A stretch of DNA of 64,000 bases, from contig CAJTFO010000002.1 of NCBI GenBank assembly GCA_910575755.1, positions 186,001 through 250,000 of the forward strand, given 5' to 3'. Positions within the stretch are counted from its first letter, which is position 1; the number at the start of each line of letters is the position of its first letter. Of this stretch, positions 54,521-64,000 are shown in pieces. Source of the DNA: Desulfovibrionaceae bacterium. Its GTDB lineage: Bacteria; Desulfobacterota; Desulfovibrionia; Desulfovibrionales; Desulfovibrionaceae. The translations under genes and the position numbers were made by a program. The notes below the pieces were generated by a model, which was not told the DNA's origin, did no database searches, and was given only the letters and a program-made list of their open reading frames with translations.

Positions 54521-54546
54521 GGAAATGGACCCAATGGGAGAAGGGG

Positions 54547-54864
54547 TCAGAAGCCAAGCCAGCCAAAGCCTTTTGCCATGATGGCCGCGAGGGCGAGGGC
54601 AATACCGAACTGCCACTTGAGCAGGCGGAGCTCCGTTGCCCTGATTTCAGCTTTCACCCTTTCAATTTCAAGGCGCACACCCTGCATATCGTCCCTCGTG
54701 GCAAGCTCTCTGTTCCTGTTTTCCAATGCCTTTTGCAATGCGGCGTTCTGGGCTTCGGTTTGGTCCCGGATTATCTCGGCCTGCGCTTCGGCTTGGGGGC
54801 GGGTAAAGCCCGCGGCTTCAAGCTTCTTGGCGTATCCAAGGGTATCAAATGTCGTGGTGGTCAT
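54547..54864 (-). CDS. DUF1640/CCDC90-like coiled-coil membrane protein
   Basis: A 105-residue protein. The ATG ending at 54864 follows AGGAGG. The start TFDTLGYAKKLEAAGFTRPQAEAQAE, a long heptad-rich helix (about 30-85) and a C-terminal hydrophobic anchor (FGIALALAAIMAKGFGWLGF) match DUF1640. Such genes are often found in prophages and accessory islands; function unknown. It is divergent from the HicA-like gene with 68 bases between starts, and near an IS630 remnant. Confidence 0.75.
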   Translation of the reverse strand: MTTTTFDTLGYAKKLEAAGFTRPQAEAQAEIIRDQTEAQNAALQKALENRNRELATRDDMQGVRLEIERVKAEIRATELRLLKWQFGIALALAAIMAKGFGWLGF

Positions 54865-54932
54865 GCTTGGCCTCCTGTACAATTTGGAGATAACCATTTC
54901 CGGGCCAGGTGTCCACTCACAGGAGGAAACGC

Positions 54933-55142
54933 ATGAGGCGCAAAGACCTTCTGTGCAGGCTCAAAGCGGCTGGCCTCCAGTGTGAGGAGGGCGACAACCA
55001 TGCAAGAGTCTTGATGAACGGGAAACTGGTTGCTGCCGTTCCCCGTCATACGGAGGCCAACGGCCTTTCTGCCAAGAAAATCTTGACGGATGCGGGCTTG
55101 AATGAAAGGGAGCAAGGAGGGGGCCGCTTCCCCTCCGCCTGA
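54933..55142 (+). CDS. HicA/YcfA-like small protein (possible mRNA interferase), no antitoxin seen
   Basis: A 69-residue protein; the ATG at 54933 follows AGGAGG. RRKDLLCRLKAAGLQCEEGDNHARV and VPRHTEANGLSAKKILTDAGL follow the HicA dsRNA-binding-like pattern, with the catalytic-type histidine of GxxH kept. HicA toxins cut mRNA and are paired with HicB. No HicB-like gene is adjacent, so this may be an orphan or may have lost toxicity. The last ten residues are extra. Confidence 0.65.
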   Translation: MRRKDLLCRLKAAGLQCEEGDNHARVLMNGKLVAAVPRHTEANGLSAKKILTDAGLNEREQGGGRFPSA

Positions 55143-55289
55143 TTCACAATGTGGAGCTTGCCATATGCGTTGTTGCCACATGGCCTTTATTCCGGCGGCT
55201 TCCCTTTTGGCCGCTTTGCCGCTATGCTTTTTGTCATATGCGGTGGCGAGCGGCGACCGCATGCGGAACGAGCAAGGGAGAAAAGCGTC

Positions 55290-56276
55290 ATGTCCATTCT
55301 GGTCTGTGGCGGAGCAGGGTATATCGGCTCCCATAATGTGCGCGCCCTGTTGGCGCGCGGAGAAGAGCCTGTCGTCATCGACAACTTTCTGACCGGCCAC
55401 CGTCAGGCAGTGCCCGACGGGGTGCGCCTGTACCAGGGCGACATCCGCGATTCCGCGGCGCTGGACCGGATTTTTGCCGAGAACCGCATTGAGGCTGTGC
55501 TCCATTTCGCGGCCAGCTCCCTGGTGGGCGAAAGCATGGAAAAGCCGCTGCCCTATTTCAACAACAATGTTCACGGCATGCAGACGCTGCTGGAAGCCAT
55601 GCTGCGCCACAATGTGGACAAGATTGTTTTTTCCTCCACGGCCGCCGTCTATGGCGAACCGGAGAGCGTGCCCATCAGCGAGGACGCCCCCACCAGACCC
55701 GCCAACCCGTATGGCGAGAGCAAACTGATGATGGAGCGCATCATGGACTGGGCCGGTCGGGCTTATGGCATGCGCTCCGTGATTCTGCGCTATTTCAACG
55801 TGGCCGGAGCATTGCCCGGCGGCGAGATCGGCGAGGACCACAGGCCTGAAAGCCATCTCATTCCTCTGATTCTTCAGGTTCCGCTGGGGCTGCGTCCGCA
55901 TATCACCGTTTTCGGCGAGGATTATCCCACGCCTGATGGAACCTGCATTCGGGATTATCTGGATGTCATGGATCTGGCCGACGCCCATATGCGCGCTCTG
56001 GATCACCTGCGCAACGGTCGCGGGAGCGTGATCTGCAATCTGGGCAACGGACAGGGCTTTTCCGTCCGGGCCATGATCGAGGCGGCGCGGCGGGTTACGG
56101 GCCACGCCGTGCCCCTGCGCGTCGGCCCGCGCCGGGCCGGAGACCCCGCCCGGCTGGTGGCCTCGGCGGAGCGCGCGCGGCAAGTGCTGGGCTGGGAACC
56201 GAAGGTGGGCATTGAAGGCATCATCGCTTCGGCCTGGGAGTGGCACCGCACGCATCCCAGGGGCTTCAGCCTTTGA
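55290..56276 (+). CDS. galE: UDP-glucose 4-epimerase
   Basis: A 328-residue extended short-chain dehydrogenase. The ATG at 55290 follows GGGAG; the longer frame adds a non-conserved 47 residues. The NAD motif is GGAGYIGS (about 7-14), with [10 protein letters not shown] (catalytic Ser/Thr) and the YxxxK pair in [24 protein letters not shown] is typical of GalE. It interconverts UDP-glucose and UDP-galactose for the neighbouring glycan genes. Confidence 0.92.
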   Translation: MSILVCGGAGYIGSHNVRALLARGEEPVVIDNFLTGHRQAVPDGVRLYQGDIRDSAALDRIFAENRIEAVLHFAASSLVGESMEKPLPYFNNNVHGMQTLLEAMLRHNVDKIVFSSTAAVYGEPESVPISEDAPTRPANPYGESKLMMERIMDWAGRAYGMRSVILRYFNVAGALPGGEIGEDHRPESHLIPLILQVPLGLRPHITVFGEDYPTPDGTCIRDYLDVMDLADAHMRALDHLRNGRGSVICNLGNGQGFSVRAMIEAARRVTGHAVPLRVGPRRAGDPARLVASAERARQVLGWEPKVGIEGIIASAWEWHRTHPRGFSL

Positions 56277-56283
56277 AAAATCC

Positions 56284-56835
56284 ATGTTTTCCGCCACATT
56301 TTATATATGTATATTCCGGCGCGTGTCGGCGGTTTTTTCGCTGTTCTGGCTGCTTGTTCCGGTCATGCCGGTAATGACGGCCCTGGCCGCGCCCCACGAG
56401 GTGATCATGAATACAAAGAATCCCATGCCTCCGCTCAATGAGCGGGAGGCTGACGTTATACTGCGCAAAGCCACAGAGGCCCCGTACACGGGTCGTTATT
56501 TCAACCATCACGCGGCGGGCTCCTACCTCTGCCGCCAGTGCGGCATGCCGCTCTACCGTTCCGCGGACAAGTTTGAATCCGGCTGCGGCTGGCCCAGCTT
56601 TGACGACGCCGTGCCCGGCGCGGTGCGTCGCGTGCCCGATGCGGACGGACAGCGGGTGGAAATCCTCTGCGCGCATTGCGGCGGGCATCTGGGCCATGTG
56701 TTTGAGGGCGAGGGCTTTACGGCCAAAAACACCCGGCATTGCGTCAATTCCCTGTCCATGAGCTTTGTCCCGGCGGGCGGCGAGGAGGAAAAAGCGGCTT
56801 TCGAGCGCCGCGCCGACGGCAGCCCGGCGGAGTAA
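56284..56835 (+). CDS. msrB: peptide methionine (R)-S-oxide reductase MsrB, probably exported
   Basis: Up to 183 residues. The MsrB domain has zinc ligands CRQCG and [15 protein letters not shown] and the catalytic cysteine of [10 protein letters not shown]. From 56284 the frame codes a hydrophobic leader ending MTALAAPHE that looks like a signal peptide, so a periplasmic repair enzyme is plausible. An internal ATG at 56407 has a better ribosome site (GAGGTG) and would give a cytosolic 142-residue form. Which start is used is not settled. Confidence 0.9.
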   Translation: MFSATFYICIFRRVSAVFSLFWLLVPVMPVMTALAAPHEVIMNTKNPMPPLNEREADVILRKATEAPYTGRYFNHHAAGSYLCRQCGMPLYRSADKFESGCGWPSFDDAVPGAVRRVPDADGQRVEILCAHCGGHLGHVFEGEGFTAKNTRHCVNSLSMSFVPAGGEEEKAAFERRADGSPAE

Positions 56836-56859
56836 CCTGTTTTTGCATGGCCGGAAGCT

Positions 56860-57786
56860 TCAGGTCCACAGGCGCGCCCATCCGGGCTTGCCAAAGCCGT
56901 GCTTGCGGCACAGCCATTGGCGCAGCCACCACGGGGTTTCGGGCATTTCCGTCCACGCCCGCGTGATGCGCAGGGCGGCGGCATCCATCTGGTTTTCGTA
57001 GCGCCGCAAAAAAGTGCGCGCCTGACGCTGCGAGCGACGGGCGCATTCTCGTGACGTCGCCAGACGCTGCAAGATTCCGGCTTTCGGCTTCCTGACTCCC
57101 AGCGTATTGCCTTCATGCTGCCGGTAATCCAGCAAAGGCTCGCTTATGCAGTGCGTAGCGCCAAAGCAGACGGCCACCAGCAGCAGCCACCAGTCATGCA
57201 TGAAAATAGCGTCCGCGGGCGGCAGAGGCAGCGCCAGCCGCCGCAGGGCGGCATTGCCCAGGCAGGAACAGCCCAGCGCGTGGGACATGACCAGCGCTTG
57301 CCGCAAGTCATGGCCCCAGCCGGGCGACAGACCAAGGCCGCGCAGGAAGGAGGCGCACAGCGGGCGGCCCTGGGCGTCCACACAGCGCGCGTCGGCACAG
57401 ACCAGGAGGGGCCTGCCCGTGCCGCAGCGGCGTTCCAGCTGGCGCATGGCCTGCATGGATCTGGCCAGCTTGTGCGGATACCAGATGTCATCCTGATCGC
57501 AGAGGGCAAAATAGCCGGCCCTGTTTTCATGCTCGCTCAGCTCCAGCAGGCGGCTCACATTGCCCACAACGCCAACATGCGGGCCCGTATGCAGGACAAT
57601 GTTGCGATGCCGGGCCGCGCAGGTCTGGGCCAGACGCCAGGTGCCGTCGTCAGAAGCGTCATCATGGACAAGGATGCGCACGCTCACGCCATGCTGGGTC
57701 AGGAGCGAAGCCAGCTGCGCCTGCAAAAAGCGCTCCCCGTTCCATGTGGGCAGCAGAATGTCTATGCGCGGTCTTTCGTGGTTCAT
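56860..57786 (-). CDS. GT2 family glycosyltransferase (rhamnosyltransferase-like)
   Basis: A 308-residue protein with IDILLPTWNGERFLQAQLASLL at the start, HDDASDDGT near residue 43 and the metal-binding CDQDDIWYPHKL near 97; FMHDWWLLLVA near 215 is typical of rhamnosyl/galactosyl transferases of this group. It is the last gene of the minus-strand polysaccharide operon, 29 bases after the TPP enzyme. Confidence 0.87.
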   Translation of the reverse strand: MNHERPRIDILLPTWNGERFLQAQLASLLTQHGVSVRILVHDDASDDGTWRLAQTCAARHRNIVLHTGPHVGVVGNVSRLLELSEHENRAGYFALCDQDDIWYPHKLARSMQAMRQLERRCGTGRPLLVCADARCVDAQGRPLCASFLRGLGLSPGWGHDLRQALVMSHALGCSCLGNAALRRLALPLPPADAIFMHDWWLLLVAVCFGATHCISEPLLDYRQHEGNTLGVRKPKAGILQRLATSRECARRSQRQARTFLRRYENQMDAAALRITRAWTEMPETPWWLRQWLCRKHGFGKPGWARLWT

Positions 57787-57815
57787 ACAAGGCCCGAGGT
57801 CGGAGCGGTCTTTGC

Positions 57816-59665
57816 TCAGGCAAGGCGGTTTTCGGCCAGTTCCGCCGCATCCAGAAAGGGGGCCATGTCGTCCAGCGCCGGAGAGACCATGGTTCCGTCC
57901 GGCAACGCGCGGGAGGCCAGCTTGGGCGTGAATTGCTGCGCCGGGTCCAGCATGATTTCATAAAAGGCCGGTCCGCCCTGGTCGAGGCAGCCGGGCAGCA
58001 GGCGGTCCAGTTCCGCATGGGAGGCAATGCGCCTGCCCGCAAAGCCCAGGGCTTCGGCCAGCTTCATGAAATCGGGCAGAGGCACGCCATTTTCCGGTCC
58101 CGTGCCGAACATATTGTCCGCAAAATAGGCGGATTGGGTCATGCGGATGGACAGATAGCCCTGGTTGTTGAGCAAAAAGATGACAATGGGCAGGCGCTGG
58201 CCGATGATGGTCTGCAATTCCTGCAAGTTCATCATGATGCTGCCGTCGCCGGCCAGACAGACGAGCCGCCGCGCCTTGCCGCTGAGGGCCGCGCCAATGG
58301 CGGCGGGCAGGTCATAGCCCATGGAGGCGTCGCCTGAATTGGAGAAAAGGCGCACCCCCTGCCGCATGCGCCCCGCCTGGGCGCTGACCACGGCGGCGGT
58401 GGCGTTGGCCGCCACTACGGCGTCGCCCTGGCGCAATTGGCGGAAAAGGCGGTCCATAAAGTAGTAGGGATTGACCAGGGGCGAGGTCATCTGGTTTTTT
58501 TGCAGCGCAGGATAGCGGGCCACCCTTTGGCCGCACCAGGCCAGCCATTCCCTGTGCTCCGGCAGGGGCCGCCAGCCGGCGGCGGCTTCATGCAGCAGGG
58601 GCAGGAAATCCCGCAGATCAGCCTGCAAGGCCAGGTCATTGCGCAGGGTGGGCTTGGCAAGCTCGGCGCTGTCCGCATCCACATGCGCTTTCCAGGCGCG
58701 GGGCGCAAAGGCTTCCCAGTTGTAGCTGATCTGGCGGATGTTGCAGCGGCAGCCGAGAATGAGCAGAAAGTCCGCATTCTGCACCGTGAAGTTGCCCGCC
58801 CGGTCGCCCACTGTGCCGGGGCGGCCCGCATAGCAGGGGTGGTCGTCAGGCACCAGGTCATAGGCGTTCCAGCCGCCCACCAGGGGAACGCCCAGCCGTT
58901 CGCCCAGGGCGCGGAATTCTTCCTCCAGGCCGCAGATGTGCAGGCCTGTGCCGCCCATGATTACCGGCCGTCGGCTTGCGCGCAGGCGCTCCAGAATGGC
59001 GGCCGCCGCACGGCGTATGACATCCCTGCCGGCCAGGGTAAAGTCCGCCAGACTGTTGCGGGCAAGATCAGGGTCGCCCCGCAGTTCAAGCAGATCCTGC
59101 GGGTTGGCGGCATTCCAGTCATACAGGCGCTCTGCGTCCACCTGCGCGCCCTGTATGTCCATGGGCACGTCAATCCAGACCGGGCCGGGCCTGCCGCTGC
59201 ATGCCACATGCACGGCCTTGGCCGCCACTTCCCGCACGCGGCGCGGGTTTTGCAATTCCACCGCGTACTTGGTCACTGCGCGGGCCATAGGCAGAATGTC
59301 GGCCTCCTGGTCCCCCAACTGGCGCAGGGGCGGGGCAAAATTGCGCAGCATGGTGTCGCGCTTGATCTGGCCGGAAACGACAATCATGGGGATGGAGTCC
59401 ACATAGGCCCCGTAAACGCCGTTGAGCGCATTGATGCCCCCCGGCCCGGTGGTCACGTTGACGATGGCGGGCTTGCCCGCAAGGCGGGCATAGCCCTCGG
59501 CGGCCATGGCGCAGGCCTGCTCATGGTGATTGTGGCAGATGCGCAGCCGGTCGCGGCGGCGGCCAAAGGCGTCGTTGAGGTGCATGGCGCCGCCGCCAGT
59601 CACCAGAAAAACCTGCTCAAGGCCATGTCGTACAAGCTCGTCCACCAGAATGTCAGCAACACGTT

Positions 59666-59669
<4 letters not shown>
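57816..59669 (-). CDS. TPP-dependent acetolactate-synthase-like enzyme of a glycan cluster
   Basis: A 617-residue three-domain TPP enzyme. The catalytic glutamate E50 is in HHEQACAMAAEGYAR. The TPP/Mg motif GDGSIMMN...NNQGY is near residue 473. A middle domain carries GGTGLHICG. ALS-like enzymes in surface-polysaccharide loci often decarboxylate keto acids to make sugar decorations; the substrate here is unknown. No regulatory (IlvN) subunit is present. The ATG overlaps the stop of the upstream sulfotransferase gene (ATGA), so its translation may depend on that gene's frame. Confidence 0.85.
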
Positions 59670-62803
<3,134 letters not shown>

Positions 62804-64000
62804 ATGCCGCCAGAACGGTTTCCGCTGTTCCCTGCATGACAATGCGGCCTTGATGCAGCCAGACAATGCTGTCGCACTTTCTGACAGTGCTCAGACGATG
62901 GGCAATGATCACGCAGGTTATCTGGCTGGACAGCTTGTCAATGGTCTGCTGGATGCTGTCCTCATTGCTCTGGTCCAGAGAGCTGGTGGCCTCGTCAAAA
63001 ATGAGCAGTTGCGGTCGCGCGTACAGGGCGCGCGCAATGGCCACGCGCTGGGCCTGCCCGCCGGAAAGCAGCACGCCGTTTTCGCCCACAGGCCGGCGCA
63101 GCCCGGCGGGGTGGGTATGCGCAAAATCAATGGCCGCCAGAGCGCAGGCCTCGCGCACGCGTTGTTCATCCCAGGGTTTGCCCCACTGGCTGAAGGCGAT
63201 GTTTTCCGCCAGAGTGCCGGCGAACAGAAAGGGATTTTGCGGCACATATCCTATGCTTCGGGTAAAAGCCGCCGCCTGGGCCGGCGCAAGCGGGCGTCCA
63301 TCCACCAGAAGCTGCCCCGCGCTGACGGGCAGAAGGCCGCTCAGAATGCCCGCCAGTGTGCTTTTGCCCGCTCCGGAAAGCCCGATAAGGCCGACTTTCC
63401 GCCCTTTGCGCAGGGTCAGCGTAATATCGCTCAGGCTGTCTTTTGGGGCTCCCGCATAGCGGTACGACACGCCCCGCAGCTCAATCTGGCGTGTAAAGGC
63501 GAAATCCGCGGCCGGGGGCGGCGGCAGGCTGCGGCTGCCGCTTCGCAGGCTTTCAAGCAGGCTCAGCACGGCCTCGGCCTTGGGGCGCAAGGTGCGCACG
63601 CTGATGTACAGGCTGACGATGCGATTGCAGAAGGGCAACACGCGCCAGGCCGTGAGCAGCAGCAGGGTCAGGGCCGCGGTGATGCGCTGGACATCCGCGC
63701 GCTGCACATGAACCATGAAGGCGATGGCCCCCACCACCACCACAAAGCCCGTGGCTTCCAGCACCCAGGTGGGCATGGTGGAAACAATGTTGCTGTAGAC
63801 CCTGGCCTGACGGCCTTGCAGGGCGGCATGCGACAGGCCCTGCAAAAAGGCCCGCTGCTGTCCGTACAGCAGCACCTCGCGTATGCCCTTGGCGGCGCAG
63901 AGCAGGGTTGTGCTTTCCCTGTGTTCGCTTCCGGCCAGGGTTTTGGCGCTTTTATCCACATTTCTGCGCACCGAGGCATACAATATGGCCCCAATGACGC

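Overview
The window looks like a chromosomal segment of a GC-rich Gram-negative sulfate reducer of the Desulfovibrio type. This is inferred from the gene order lysS-lolC-lolD-bamA / amidase / ompH-fabZ, from an S10-spc-alpha ribosomal run that ends secY-map-rpmJ-rpsM-rpsK-rpsD-rpoA-rplQ without adk or infA, and from several envelope proteins that look specific to that lineage. No 16S rRNA gene is present, so the genus is not proven.

Layout. 1-3089: end of a sugar-nucleotide aminotransferase gene, two GT2 glycosyltransferases and a GtrA-like flippase (surface glycan). 3291-4967: secreted FG-GAP protein. 5082-6934: purD, purE. 7013-11645: zinc-ribbon protein, mutL and a three-gene envelope operon on the minus strand. 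11829-17161: serS, an APS kinase, a decayed tRNA-Arg, a WbaP-type sugar-phosphate transferase, a GT4 and fabZ. 17264-27480: outer-membrane biogenesis block (ompH, amidase, bamA, lolD, lolC, lysS). 27739-29807: ACT-domain regulator and UPF0210 protein. 30041-33755: TauE, DUF486, tRNA-Thr, darP, ubiA and a MogA-like gene. 33921-38993: queF, murJ, a membrane sensor-like gene between inverted repeats, and ftsY. 39572-53999: 28 genes of the ribosomal protein/secY/rpoA superoperon. 54185-55142: small accessory patch (IS630 remnant, DUF1640 coiled-coil gene, HicA-like gene). 55290-56835: galE and msrB. 56860-64000: minus-strand surface-polysaccharide operon with an ABC exporter (cut by the window end), two tandem sulfotransferase-like genes, a TPP-dependent enzyme and a GT2.

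The most striking content is at 59666-62803. Two directly abutting copies of a sulfotransferase-like gene each carry a long (CT)n dinucleotide tract, read as GA repeats in the coding strand, between an N-terminal PAPS-type domain and a C-terminal repeat domain. By counting bases, one copy (38-nt tract) is in frame and the other (34-nt tract) is out of frame. The tract is the only net length difference between the copies. This has the layout of a slipped-strand phase-variation switch acting on glycan sulfation. An APS kinase next to a polysaccharide initiating transferase (13246-15583) could supply the PAPS donor.

Other structure not explained by the genes includes a ~105-bp inverted repeat flanking the sensor-like gene, a 113-bp intergenic element present twice, an array of perfect hairpins at 29845-30042, and a 30-bp perfect palindrome inside the ribosomal operon just before secY.
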